This document shows positions 18,463 to 27,321 of a stretch of 64,000 nt of DNA, piece by piece (positions within the stretch are counted from its first letter, which is position 1; each line of letters starts with the position of its first letter). The notes beneath the pieces were generated by a model that saw nothing but the letters and a program-made list of their open reading frames with translations, was not told the origin of the DNA and searched no databases. Origin of the DNA: Saprospiraceae bacterium (GTDB lineage: Bacteria; Bacteroidota; Bacteroidia; Chitinophagales; Saprospiraceae); contig JANQSS010000068.1 of assembly GCA_028279185.1 (NCBI GenBank), positions 31,116 through 95,115 on the forward strand, in the 5' to 3' direction. The position numbers were made by a program, and so were the translations under genes.

Positions 18463-19473
18463 ATGGAATACATTAACATTTGTCAAAACCGCGTTATTTC
18501 TGCTCTTTGGCGATGTTTTCATCTTTTTGTTTTAGCGCTTTTAAGTGCCTTGAATTTAAACGCGGTGTATTCGCAGGGATTATCCCAGGCAGATACATTA
18601 AATAAAAAACGTGCGAAAACGGCAATTGTCGTTGGAGCATCTGCCTATGCCCTGGCCAGCGCATGGATGTATACATCGTGGTATGCTGATTCAAAACGCA
18701 CGAACATGCACTCCTTCAATGATTGGAATGAATGGAGAAACCTAGATAAATATGGTCATGCTACTACTTCACAATACCAATCATACCTCGCGTACAGGGG
18801 AGCACGATGGATAGGATATGATGAAAAGCGGAGTTTGCTCATCGCATCGGGAACAGCAATGCTTTTACAATCGACTGTCGAAATCATGGACGGATTCTCA
18901 GCGGAATGGGGGTTCAGTTGGTCCGATATGGGTTTTAATGTTGCCGGCATAAGCCTCTTTGCTTTTCAACAAGCACAATGGGGGGAGCAGCGTATTCGAT
19001 TGAAAATGAGTACACAAATAAAGGAGTATTCAAATAGCCCAATTTCATCTGCGACGGGTGCCATGACTACCACCCTTAACGGGCGTGCAGATGACCTTTT
19101 TGGAAAACCATTTTACGAACGTCTCTTAAAAGATTACAATCAACAGACGTATTGGCTGTCATTCAATCTACACGCGTTTAATCGGCAAAGCAAAGTACCG
19201 GCTTGGCTCAATGTAGCCATAGGCGTTGGTGCAAACAATATGTTCGGTGGATTTTCGAATTCCTGGTATGAAGAGAATGATGAATATTCCGTCGATCATT
19301 TAATTAGACATACGCAATACTACCTGGCTCCCGATGTCGATTGGACTCAAATAAAAACGGAATCTTGGTTTATAAAATCCCTTTTCGATCTTATGAGCGT
19401 CATCAAATTTCCATTGCCAGGGCTACGCTATGATTCGCAATCAGGCATGAAATGGTTGTGGATTGCTTATTGA
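18463..19473 (+). CDS. DUF2279 (YfiM-like) envelope protein
   Basis: The 336-residue protein carries an N-terminal hydrophobic segment (about 18-37, VLALLSALNLNAVYSQG) likely acting as a signal peptide, then the DUF2279 domain (about 45-170): VVGASAYALASAWMYTSWY, DKYGHATTSQYQSY, GTAMLLQSTVEIMDGFS, and WSDMGFNVAGISLF. The C-terminal half (WLSFNLHAF, WLNVAIGVGANNMFGG) looks like membrane-associated beta structure. The family has no established function. The start leaves a long charged n-region, so a later start is possible, but I see no better candidate. Confidence 0.85.
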   Translation: MEYINICQNRVISALWRCFHLFVLALLSALNLNAVYSQGLSQADTLNKKRAKTAIVVGASAYALASAWMYTSWYADSKRTNMHSFNDWNEWRNLDKYGHATTSQYQSYLAYRGARWIGYDEKRSLLIASGTAMLLQSTVEIMDGFSAEWGFSWSDMGFNVAGISLFAFQQAQWGEQRIRLKMSTQIKEYSNSPISSATGAMTTTLNGRADDLFGKPFYERLLKDYNQQTYWLSFNLHAFNRQSKVPAWLNVAIGVGANNMFGGFSNSWYEENDEYSVDHLIRHTQYYLAPDVDWTQIKTESWFIKSLFDLMSVIKFPLPGLRYDSQSGMKWLWIAY

Positions 19474-19556
19474 TTTGATTCTCGACTTCTCTATATGGGG
19501 CAATCAGATTAATAAAACATATCTTTACTTTTTAAATACGTAATAATCCAAATCAC

Positions 19557-20819
19557 ATGGCTGTAGACGTGCTTCTTGGTCTTCAATGGGGAGACGAAGG
19601 CAAAGGTAAAATTGTGGACTTTCTAACGTCATCTTACGACATTGTCTGTCGATTTCAAGGAGGCCCCAATGCTGGTCATACCTTATACCAAGACGGAAAA
19701 AAAATTGTACTCCATACGATTCCATCAGGAATTTTTCATGAAAAAATAGTGAATGTAATTGGTAACGGCGTCGTCGTTAATCCGGTTACACTTATGCAGG
19801 AAATTGACGAATTGGAGAGTCGTGGTGTAGATGTAAAATCACGACTTTTGATTTGCGATCGGGCACATTTTATATTGCCAACTCATCGCTGGTTGGACGC
19901 CGCTTCAGAACGTGCAAAGGGATCTACTAAAATTGGATCGACGCTTCGAGGAATCGGACCAACGTATATGGATAAAACCGGCCGAAATGGGGTACGTATT
20001 GGTGATATGTTATTCGATAATTTTCAAGAAAAAGTAAATTATTTAATTGAAAAACATAAAACCTTATTAACCATATATGATGAATTACCAGAATTTGATT
20101 TGGCACAAGAAATGAATGCGTGGAATGATGCCGTTGCACGACTCCGCCAATACCAAATAATAAATGCCATATATTATTTACATGATGCTTTGAAAACTGG
20201 AAAACGCATTCTGGCAGAAGGTGCCCAAGGTTCCATGCTCGATATCGACTTTGGAACATACCCCTACGTAACATCGAGTAATACGGTTTCGGCCGGTGTT
20301 TGCAACGGATTGGGTATTCCACCAACAGTCGTCAATCGTGTATATGGAATTACCAAGGCTTATTGTACGCGTGTTGGTAGTGGTCCTTTTCCAACAGAAT
20401 TACATGATGAAATAGGTGAAAAAATAATGAAATGCGGCGGTGAATTTGGCGCAACAACGGGCCGCCCTCGTCGATGCGGTTGGATAGATTTAGTGCAACT
20501 CCGTTATTCCTGCTTTATCAATGGGGTTACGGATTTAATCATAACAAAAGCCGATGTGTTGAATGGGTTTGATATGATTAAGGCAGCAACATCATACAAC
20601 GTAAAGGGGACTAAAAGCACAGAATTACCCATGTACTTGGACCAAGAAATGATTGAACCCCAATACGACAATTTTGAGGGCTGGTCGCAAACGTCTGTTG
20701 ATTCAATTGAAGAAAATCTCGAAATATACGTATCAGCAATTAGCGACTATTTGACCATTCCGGTTAAGATGATTTCGATCGGTCCAGGCCGTGATGAAGT
20801 GATCAATTTTTCAAATTGA
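19557..20819 (+). CDS. purA: Adenylosuccinate synthase
   Basis: It converts IMP, aspartate and GTP to adenylosuccinate, the first step from IMP to AMP. The 420-residue frame carries the family motifs in order: GLQWGDEGKGKIVDFL (P-loop, residues 7-22), CRFQGGPNAGHTL, GSTLRGIGPTYMDK, AQGSMLDIDFGTYPYVTSS, GPFPTEL, GATTGRPRRCGWID and the C-terminal ISIGPGRDE guanine-specific segment. Start ATG at 19557 is followed directly by AVDVLLGLQWGDEG. It is convergent with the next gene, with 24 bases between stops. Confidence 0.97.
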   Translation: MAVDVLLGLQWGDEGKGKIVDFLTSSYDIVCRFQGGPNAGHTLYQDGKKIVLHTIPSGIFHEKIVNVIGNGVVVNPVTLMQEIDELESRGVDVKSRLLICDRAHFILPTHRWLDAASERAKGSTKIGSTLRGIGPTYMDKTGRNGVRIGDMLFDNFQEKVNYLIEKHKTLLTIYDELPEFDLAQEMNAWNDAVARLRQYQIINAIYYLHDALKTGKRILAEGAQGSMLDIDFGTYPYVTSSNTVSAGVCNGLGIPPTVVNRVYGITKAYCTRVGSGPFPTELHDEIGEKIMKCGGEFGATTGRPRRCGWIDLVQLRYSCFINGVTDLIITKADVLNGFDMIKAATSYNVKGTKSTELPMYLDQEMIEPQYDNFEGWSQTSVDSIEENLEIYVSAISDYLTIPVKMISIGPGRDEVINFSN

Positions 20820-20843
20820 TTTTAGTACTAAATTAGTCTGATT

Positions 20844-21584
20844 TTATTTTTCTTCTTTCCTTGGAACTGCTTCTAAAATGTACTGGTAGAGAAGTGTTCT
20901 GTCGTCTGATTTGATAATTTCATAACCCGCATCTTTCAATTCTAATTCCACCTGATAAAGTGCCATGCGAGATTCCTGATCAGGGTGTACAGGAATTTCT
21001 TTTTTCTTAAAATCTACAATGACGACTTTTCCTCCAGGCTTTAATTTTTTCCGTAAATTTTTGAAGTAATATATACGATCTTCCAAGTACGTGTATGTAT
21101 TGGATAAGAATACAATATCCGCCTCATTTGCGATCAACATCGGGTCATCGGACTTGGCCATTCGTATGTCCAGGTTTTTACTGAATTCAACATCTAAATC
21201 CGCTTTGATATTCTCCATGATTTTTATACTAACCGGATCGATATCAATAGCTATTACACGCTTAGCTTTTGGTAACATTTTCAATGTGAAATATCCTGAT
21301 CCAGCACCAATATCTGCTACTACCTTATTCGATATATCGCCTAAGCTTGCAATAACTTCTTTCGGTTTTTGCCAATACCGACGATCTTCATCATCGTACT
21401 GTGATACAAATTCCGAAAATTCGCGTTCTAAGTCGGACGGCTCAGACTCCGCACTATCTATACTTCGATTTTCGGTGTCAATATTTAATTCACCCCGGCT
21501 TGGTTCGGAGACACAGCCGTTCCAAATGAGTATTGCTACTCCCAGAAAAAGAGCCAATGATTTTATGCGCAGGAGGTTTTGCAT
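20844..21584 (-). CDS. SAM-dependent methyltransferase with lipoprotein-like signal
   Basis: The 246-residue protein opens with a hydrophobic segment ending at Cys24 (ILIWNGC), a probable lipobox, then a polar linker. The methyltransferase core (about 85-215) has motif I DIGAGSGYFTLKML, AIDIDPVSIKIM, and IVFLSNTYTYLED with a later KPGGKVVIVDFKKKE. This is a class I Rossmann methyltransferase. A lipoprotein signal on a methyltransferase is unusual because SAM is not normally available in the periplasm; it recurs in Proteobacteria and Bacteroidota annotations, but the substrate is unknown. Monocistronic. Confidence 0.85.
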   Translation of the reverse strand: MQNLLRIKSLALFLGVAILIWNGCVSEPSRGELNIDTENRSIDSAESEPSDLEREFSEFVSQYDDEDRRYWQKPKEVIASLGDISNKVVADIGAGSGYFTLKMLPKAKRVIAIDIDPVSIKIMENIKADLDVEFSKNLDIRMAKSDDPMLIANEADIVFLSNTYTYLEDRIYYFKNLRKKLKPGGKVVIVDFKKKEIPVHPDQESRMALYQVELELKDAGYEIIKSDDRTLLYQYILEAVPRKEEK

Positions 21585-21689
21585 TCAGCTTGTATATTGA
21601 TGTAAAAGTAGTCGTTTTAAGTTAGTCGCACGTAAGTCGGCTTACGAAAATTGATAGGTGTGCATGTAAATTAAATGAGGAGATGTTAA

Positions 21690-23060
21690 CTATAAGTTAG
21701 CTATATAAGAGAGTAATGGTTCCCAGGCTTTTCGTGCACTACTGCCTTTGCTTTGTAATTCATTAGCCATTAGAACAAAACCAACAATATTACCCTCCTT
21801 CGTCCTTCGAATGCCCGCATATGCCCTGACACCGCCAATACTACCCGATTTAATGTGTAATTTACCTGGGTTGCTTTTTAATACAGAGCGAACATTACCA
21901 CTTACAGCATTAACTGGAAATACGGACATGAAAGAATCTTTATTGGATGAATTCAGAACTGACTCCATCTCTTGTAACAAGTTTTCGGCTGAAATTCGAT
22001 TTGTTGGGCTAAGTCCACTTCCATCATCGAGTATTGCTCTTTTAAATACGTAGGATTCGTCTAGCTTCAAAAGATGTCTATGCAGCGCCTCCGCATATAC
22101 ATTATTACTCTTATGCATAACTTGAATCAATATGTCTTTCAACGGGGGTGAAAGAAATTCTTTTTGCCATAATACATCACCTGGAACAGTGTATGGCGAA
22201 AAGACCGCTCTGGCTGCATTTTGAAATTCAATCCCGCTATTTTCCAGGCTCTTTTGAACCAATTTTGCCAAGTAGAATGGTGGATTTCTTATGGCACCTT
22301 TTATTACAAATGGACCCTTACCAGCAGGAATAGACCCAACAACCTGTACGGAAGATTCATTTGGGCTAAAATAAATATAAGCCTGATCGCTTGTTCCCCG
22401 AGCTGTGACGGTGCTATTTACTTCATTGACGGCCAAGGAATCATAGCGCAACACACCTACACCACTTTTCTTCCGATCAAATACAATTTCATAACCGTTG
22501 TCCTGATAATTTAATCCATAGATACCGGCACCATAATAATTGGCAACATCTTCTTGAATATAACCCGACGGTATTCCGGGTAACGAAAAATAGGAGGCAT
22601 CAGCGACAACCTGACCGAATACACAAGTTACTCCGAGCTTTTTCAGTTGCTGATAGATGTCGCTGATAATTTGCTCCGCTTGTACTGCTGACCTCATCTC
22701 GCTTCCTAATGTCATGTCACCAAATCCTTTGAGCAATATATCGCCATAAAAAATACTGTTTGATATGCTCCCGATCAAATAGACTCTTGTTGCAAATGTG
22801 TGATTCGGACTGAAAAAAGTTAGTGCTCTGGCAGAAACCATCGTTTTTAGTATAGATGCTGGAGTCAATAACTTTTTCGATTGATGGTGAAGAATTACTT
22901 CATCAGTCGTGAAATTTTTGATTATTATTCCGAGTTCTGCAGCTTGGAATGCTTTTTGATCAATGGTCTGTTTAAGAAATTCATCAGCCGTTTGGGATAA
23001 AACGGAGGAAACCGTCATTAATAAAAAAAATATTCTCAAAAATGTACTATGATGTTTCAT
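21690..23060 (-). CDS. dacB: D-alanyl-D-alanine carboxypeptidase/endopeptidase, PBP4 class (S13)
   Basis: This periplasmic enzyme trims peptidoglycan cross-links or pentapeptides. The 456-residue protein has a signal peptide (1-22) and all three serine-penicillin-binding motifs: SxxK as SILK (Ser69, Lys72), SxN as SNN in HKSNNVYAEAL, and KTG-like KSGS in HIKSGSIGGVRAYAG. A long insertion between the first two motifs is typical of S13. Its first 14 bases overlap the end of the AstE-like gene upstream, so it is the last gene in a three-gene minus-strand unit with RimK-like and AstE-like proteins. Confidence 0.94.
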   Translation of the reverse strand: MKHHSTFLRIFFLLMTVSSVLSQTADEFLKQTIDQKAFQAAELGIIIKNFTTDEVILHHQSKKLLTPASILKTMVSARALTFFSPNHTFATRVYLIGSISNSIFYGDILLKGFGDMTLGSEMRSAVQAEQIISDIYQQLKKLGVTCVFGQVVADASYFSLPGIPSGYIQEDVANYYGAGIYGLNYQDNGYEIVFDRKKSGVGVLRYDSLAVNEVNSTVTARGTSDQAYIYFSPNESSVQVVGSIPAGKGPFVIKGAIRNPPFYLAKLVQKSLENSGIEFQNAARAVFSPYTVPGDVLWQKEFLSPPLKDILIQVMHKSNNVYAEALHRHLLKLDESYVFKRAILDDGSGLSPTNRISAENLLQEMESVLNSSNKDSFMSVFPVNAVSGNVRSVLKSNPGKLHIKSGSIGGVRAYAGIRRTKEGNIVGFVLMANELQSKGSSARKAWEPLLSYIANL

Positions 23061-24027
23061 TGTACTCCCACATTTCGTACGAATAACCTAAATGAAACAA
23101 CGCATCACCCTGGCTAACCACTGCTGCATTATTATGTCCAACGATGTAACCGTCTCGACTTGCCAATACTTTAATATTTAAATCACCATGAGGGTCTTGT
23201 ATTACACCTAACACTTCTTTTTTCTTGACAAAAGCCCCAGAACATTTAGCCCAGGTAAAAAGGCCAGCCTGTGACGCTCTTATCCACAATGTATTTAATA
23301 TATGAACGCTTGGTTCTTCACATGGCGGTGAATTATCAATCATTTCAAGGTGATGAAGTACTCGTCGGATCCCTCGCGAAGCCATAGCGATAGAATGACC
23401 ATCCAAACGAAGCGATTCTCCTCCTTCAAAAACCAGAAAAGGTTTATTTTCTTTGAGTGCCACACGACGTAAGCTTTTGGGTATCGTTCCTCTCGACAAT
23501 ATTTGCGGAGCACCAAATACACGGGCAAGTTCTTTTGATTTTTTATCGCTTCGTGAATATCGAATTTGTGGGTAATTATACCTGCTCGCTCCTCCTGTAT
23601 GAAAATCCATTCCTATATCAACTATAGGAAATATTTTCTTTGTTACAGTGCTTGCTATGCGACTTGCAAGCGAACCAGAAGAACTTCCGGGAAAACTTCT
23701 ATTGACATCCTTTCCATCGGGTAAATCTCGAGAGAAATAAATAAATCCATAGACATTTACAACCGGAAGCGCAATGACAGTTCCGCGTTGTAAATTATCT
23801 AAAACACCTGAATCCATGAAGCGACGAACAATTTGCACGGAATTTATTTCATCACCGTGAATGCCACCTGTTATTAAAACAACAGGACCTTTTTTCCGTG
23901 CATGGTAAACTTTTCCTCGAATATAAATTCGATCACCAGAAGGTAATCGACCAACATATAGTTTTAAGTCAGCGGTCTCTCCCGGTTCAATTTTATTTCC
24001 ATTCAGCTCAATTGTTTCCGCTTCCAT
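23047..24027 (-). CDS. Succinylglutamate desuccinylase/aspartoacylase family zinc hydrolase
   Basis: The 326-residue protein has the zinc-carboxypeptidase-like fold of the AstE/AspA family: GGIHGDEINSVQ (metal-binding His-x-x-Glu, about residues 55-62), NRSFPG, DIGMDFHTGGASRYNYPQ with the second metal His, and FEGGESLRLDG with a probable catalytic Glu. The C-terminal beta domain (about 235-320) has a biotinyl-lipoyl-like fold pattern DGYIVGHNNAAVVSQGDALFHLG. It overlaps the RimK-like gene by 25 bases and DacB by 14. The substrate is an N-acyl or amide bond, not known. Confidence 0.9.
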   Translation of the reverse strand: MEAETIELNGNKIEPGETADLKLYVGRLPSGDRIYIRGKVYHARKKGPVVLITGGIHGDEINSVQIVRRFMDSGVLDNLQRGTVIALPVVNVYGFIYFSRDLPDGKDVNRSFPGSSSGSLASRIASTVTKKIFPIVDIGMDFHTGGASRYNYPQIRYSRSDKKSKELARVFGAPQILSRGTIPKSLRRVALKENKPFLVFEGGESLRLDGHSIAMASRGIRRVLHHLEMIDNSPPCEEPSVHILNTLWIRASQAGLFTWAKCSGAFVKKKEVLGVIQDPHGDLNIKVLASRDGYIVGHNNAAVVSQGDALFHLGYSYEMWEYNETS

Positions 24028-24911
24028 GTTTTGGTTTTATTGGCATACTTTTCCACCATTTCAATCACTTTACCCGCAATATCTACTCGACTTGTTCCCT
24101 CTATTCCTTCCAATCCGGGTGAGGCGTTTACCTCTAGCACCATTGGGCCTCTACGTGAACGAAGTAGATCGACACCTGCAACATGAAGGCCAAGAACACG
24201 TGTTGCCCGCAAAGCTACTTGAGATTCTTCTCGTGTAAGATTGACCAACTCTGATGTGCCACCGCGATGAAGATTGGAGCGAAAATCGCCAGATTGGGCT
24301 TTGCGCTTCATGCATGCTACAATTTTTTGGTCCACGATAAAAACGCGCAAATCTTCACCGGCTGACTCTTCCACATACTCCTGTAACATCAATCGTTGTT
24401 TAGCGCGAGAAAAGGCTTCGATCATTGCCATTGCCATTTCATATGTCTCAGCCTTCAGAACACCTGCTCCATGCGTACTATTCAACAATTTGATAATATA
24501 TGGTGGTTCACCTAATAGATGGAGCATTGTGTCAGCAGTGTAGGACGAACTCGATAAAATAGTTTTTGGCACTAAAATATTTTGGGCAGCTAGAATTTGA
24601 TAAGCCCTGAATTTGTTTCTAGCGTGTATTAGCCCATCCGCAGATAGTGTGGAGTACACATTCATGGCTTCGATGTGCCGGACAACGGCTTCACCATGTA
24701 TCGTTGCCGAGCTTCCAATTCGAGGAATATAGGCCGACACATTGTGAACGCGCTGATCATCATGATAGATTACAGGACGACCTTTCTCTATCAAAAGGTC
24801 ACATCGCATATGATCAAGGACCATCATATAGTGGTTGCGATTTCTACCTGCTTGAATAAGCCTTTGGGTAGAATACAGCGACATGTTTCTTGATAGGATA
24901 ACAATCTTCAT
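24003..24911 (-). CDS. rimK: RimK-family ATP-grasp ligase
   Basis: RimK-type enzymes add glutamate residues to a carboxyl group (ribosomal protein S6 in E. coli). This 303-residue protein has MKIVILSRNMSLYSTQRL at the start, FRAYQILAAQNI, PYIIKLLNSTHGAGV (ATP loop), LMLQEYVEESAGEDLRVFIV, FRSNLHRGG and GVDLLRSRRGPMVLEVNASPG. The ATG at 24911 fits the family start; a longer frame to 25067 adds 52 low-plausibility residues. The gene overlaps the AstE-like gene by 25 bases. Whether the target is S6 or another substrate is not visible. Confidence 0.93.
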   Translation of the reverse strand: MKIVILSRNMSLYSTQRLIQAGRNRNHYMMVLDHMRCDLLIEKGRPVIYHDDQRVHNVSAYIPRIGSSATIHGEAVVRHIEAMNVYSTLSADGLIHARNKFRAYQILAAQNILVPKTILSSSSYTADTMLHLLGEPPYIIKLLNSTHGAGVLKAETYEMAMAMIEAFSRAKQRLMLQEYVEESAGEDLRVFIVDQKIVACMKRKAQSGDFRSNLHRGGTSELVNLTREESQVALRATRVLGLHVAGVDLLRSRRGPMVLEVNASPGLEGIEGTSRVDIAGKVIEMVEKYANKTKTWKRKQLS

Positions 24912-24960
24912 GGTCACTGCGCAAGTTAAGTTTTTGTTATGGAATAATGCGACTTTGGCA

Positions 24961-25254
24961 TCAGTGTCCATCTGTTGATACGTATGGTCGACGACTTGAT
25001 GTCGCTGCCTTCGTGGCGCCTTGCGGCTTTTCTGCAACCTTTGCAATCCAGTGCATAAGAGGCCCATTGAAGGGCAGAAATAAAAGCATAAATTTCAAAT
25101 TATGGTTCAACCGATTTTCACGAAATGCGCGTGCTGCCTTTTCTTCAATGCGTGCAATTCCTCCTCTCAAGCACTTCACCCACTTGGCTCGACCTCCGCA
25201 TTGTGAGGTAATCACCCCGAAAAAATTCATTTTATACACAATTCTTCGACTCAA
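24961..25254 (-). CDS. Possible small protein of unknown function
   Basis: A 97-codon frame with start at 25254, or more likely at 25230 (MNFFGVITSQCGGRAKWVKC), has ordinary-looking codons, a helical basic segment GGIARIEEKAARAFREN and a hydrophobic LLFLPFNGPLMHW. I do not recognise it. The plus strand of the same DNA also has an open frame, and there is no clear ribosome-binding site, so it may be chance. A weak -7-like AACGTTTG lies upstream (25253..25260, minus). Confidence 0.25.
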   Translation of the reverse strand: MSRRIVYKMNFFGVITSQCGGRAKWVKCLRGGIARIEEKAARAFRENRLNHNLKFMLLFLPFNGPLMHWIAKVAEKPQGATKAATSSRRPYVSTDGH

Positions 25255-25265
25255 ACGTTAATTAC

Positions 25266-25296
25266 TTGACTGACAATGATTATTTTATGAACTTTG
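25266..25296 (+). promoter_or_regulatory. Possible promoter for the crp-HTTM unit
   Basis: TTG at 25266 is followed after 20 bases by GAACTTTG (25289..25296), one mismatch from TAnnTTTG at the spacing expected for the Bacteroidota primary sigma factor. Transcription would then start at or next to the ATG at 25303, which would make the message leaderless; otherwise the promoter lies elsewhere. Confidence 0.3.
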
Positions 25297-25302
25297 TGAC
25301 TC

Positions 25303-25962
25303 ATGTCGCCTAAAAGCGCAAATATCCTGTCTTCTTTTAACCACTTTGAGCCTGATCTCAAAAACGAGCTGGTGCAAAAAGGTAGGGTCATTGAATTCAA
25401 GACCGGTGAACGTATACTACAGAGCGGTGAGAAATACTTCGGTAATCTGCTGGTGCTCGATGGCTTGGTAAAGGTCTTTCGAAAGGCTGAGGATGGGCGT
25501 GAGTTTTTTCTTTTCTTCATCGAACCAGGAGAAGCGATCTATCTGTCGGTTCTGAATACAGACAATGTCAACAAAAGTGAATTGGTGGCCATCGCGGCTC
25601 AGGAGACAAGGGCACTTTCGATACCCTACAGCGTTATGGATGACCTCATCCTCCGCTTTAAAACATGGTACAAATTCGTTGCTACGTCGTACCGCTCCAG
25701 ATTCGAAAAGATCTTTACATCGCTGGATTATTACGCCTTCAGGGGATTGGATGACCGTATTACGGACTATTTGCGCAAACAGATCCGAATCTTCAAGACA
25801 CGAGACTTGCGCGTCTCTCACCAGGAGATTGCTGATGATTTAAATTCTTCTCGTGAAGTCATTTCCAGGCATTTGAAGAAAATGGAAAAAAATGGGGCAA
25901 TCAAGCTAAAGCGCAATCGGATCGAAGTACTCGAATTAGGGCACGAAAAAATCAAATCCTAG
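25303..25962 (+). CDS. Crp/Fnr family transcriptional regulator
   Basis: The 219-residue protein has a cyclic-nucleotide-binding-type beta-barrel (about 15-120; GERILQSGEKYFGNLLVLDG and FFLFFIEPGEAIYL) and a C-terminal winged helix (about 145-215) with VSHQEIADDLNSSREVISRHLKKME as recognition unit, quoted here in part. No Fnr-type cysteine cluster is visible, so an iron-sulfur sensor is unlikely; the ligand is not predictable. Next downstream, 15 bases on, is the HTTM membrane protein, a likely co-transcribed partner. Confidence 0.92.
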   Translation: MSPKSANILSSFNHFEPDLKNELVQKGRVIEFKTGERILQSGEKYFGNLLVLDGLVKVFRKAEDGREFFLFFIEPGEAIYLSVLNTDNVNKSELVAIAAQETRALSIPYSVMDDLILRFKTWYKFVATSYRSRFEKIFTSLDYYAFRGLDDRITDYLRKQIRIFKTRDLRVSHQEIADDLNSSREVISRHLKKMEKNGAIKLKRNRIEVLELGHEKIKS

Positions 25963-25977
25963 AAATAACATTTTTCG

Positions 25978-27321
25978 GTGACTAAGTGGCAAAACTTCCT
26001 CTTTAACCAAAAGGATAACAGCGCATTAGTCGTCTTTCGAATGTTTTTCGGATTTCTGATGATGGCAGAGGCTTTTGGTGCCATAGCACTTGGCTGGGTC
26101 CATGAAACATTTGTCGAGGCAAGACATACATTTACGTTTTTCGGGTTTGAATGGACCGACTTTCTCCTGGGTCCGTTCATGACCTGGTACTACGTAGTTA
26201 TGGGGATATTGGGCATTTGTATAATGCTTGGATATCGCTACAAAATGTCGATGTTCATTTTCACAATGATGTGGGCACTCTCCTATTTCATGCAAAAGTC
26301 CCATTATAACAACCACTATTATTTGGTCATGTTGGTATCATTTTGGATGTTGCTGATGCCGGCCCATCATTATGCAAGCCTGGATGTGAAATTTGGACGT
26401 GTTAAGCGGGCACTCAGTTGTCCCAATTGGTGCATACTTTACTTTAAATTACAATTTGCTATTGTCTACTTCTATGCAACGATAGCAAAATTATATCCAG
26501 ATTGGCTTATGGCTAAGCCGATTGCAATTTGGTTGAATAATAAAAAGGATTACCCAATCGTCGGTGGCCTTTTCGAATATGACTGGTTTCCTCATGTAAT
26601 TGCTTATGGTGGCATTGCCTATGATGGTTTAATTATTCCATTATTATTATTTCCAAGAACACGGTTTGTCGCGATAATTTTGTCGCTTATTTTTCATTTG
26701 TTTAATTCGGCCGTTTTTCAAGTAGGCATATTTCCCTATTTTGCCCTAGCTGTTGCTATGTTCTTTTTTGATCCGGAAAGCATACGACGATTGTTCCTTC
26801 GTAAAAAACCGGCCATTTCTCCGGCTCTTTCCGAAACCCCATTGGTGACAAACAAATGGTTGCCGATCTTATTTGTCGTTTATTTCATTATTCAGATTGG
26901 CCTACCACTGCGTCACCATTTCATACCTGGGAATGTCTTATGGGATGAGGCCGGCCATAGATTGTCCTGGCGCATGATGCTCCGTGCTAAATCCGGATAT
27001 TGCGTATACAATATCGAAACCAGCGAGGGAGAAAATAAACGTGTTTATGGAAGAGATTTTCTAGCGACACATCAAATTCATGATGTAGCCACACGCCCCG
27101 ACATGCTCTTTAGGTCCATCACATACTTGCAGGAATATTTAACCGAAAAAGACATAGAACCAAAGGCCATATATTGTGATTGTAAACTTGGTGTAAATGG
27201 TCGAAGAGCTTCCCAGTTGACAGATCCGCATTTTAATATGCTCAACGCAAAGTGGAATTACTTCGGAAAACAAGAATGGATAATGGAAGAACCCCATCTT
27301 GGATGGCCAGCAAAAGAATAA
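25978..27321 (+). CDS. HTTM-domain (vitamin K-dependent carboxylase-like) membrane protein
   Basis: The 447-residue protein has about eight to ten hydrophobic segments and the HTTM/VKGC-like pattern RMFFGFLMMAEAF, YFMQKSHYNNHYYLVMLVSF, MPAHHYASLD, and FKLQFAIVYFYATIAKLYP, DWL (the IAKL-DWL motif). A non-membrane C-terminal domain (about 300-447) includes RHHFIPGNVLWDEAGHRLSWRMM, quoted in part. The start is GTG at 25978. Animal relatives gamma-carboxylate glutamate; bacterial ones are mostly uncharacterised. The next gene is on the opposite strand with its stop codon immediately adjacent. Confidence 0.85.
   Translation: MTKWQNFLFNQKDNSALVVFRMFFGFLMMAEAFGAIALGWVHETFVEARHTFTFFGFEWTDFLLGPFMTWYYVVMGILGICIMLGYRYKMSMFIFTMMWALSYFMQKSHYNNHYYLVMLVSFWMLLMPAHHYASLDVKFGRVKRALSCPNWCILYFKLQFAIVYFYATIAKLYPDWLMAKPIAIWLNNKKDYPIVGGLFEYDWFPHVIAYGGIAYDGLIIPLLLFPRTRFVAIILSLIFHLFNSAVFQVGIFPYFALAVAMFFFDPESIRRLFLRKKPAISPALSETPLVTNKWLPILFVVYFIIQIGLPLRHHFIPGNVLWDEAGHRLSWRMMLRAKSGYCVYNIETSEGENKRVYGRDFLATHQIHDVATRPDMLFRSITYLQEYLTEKDIEPKAIYCDCKLGVNGRRASQLTDPHFNMLNAKWNYFGKQEWIMEEPHLGWPAKE

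Larger units (their letters stand above)
24912..25302. other. Divergent intergenic region between rimK-like and crp-like genes
   Basis: It is 391 bases and carries a possible small minus-strand gene (see the separate entry at 24961) and a crp-side promoter-like sequence. No RNA gene or repeat recognised. Confidence 0.4.

Noticed and set aside
24912..25067. Extended N-terminus for the RimK-like protein
   Set aside because: The 52 extra residues do not resemble the family; MKIVILSRN at 24911 is the normal start.
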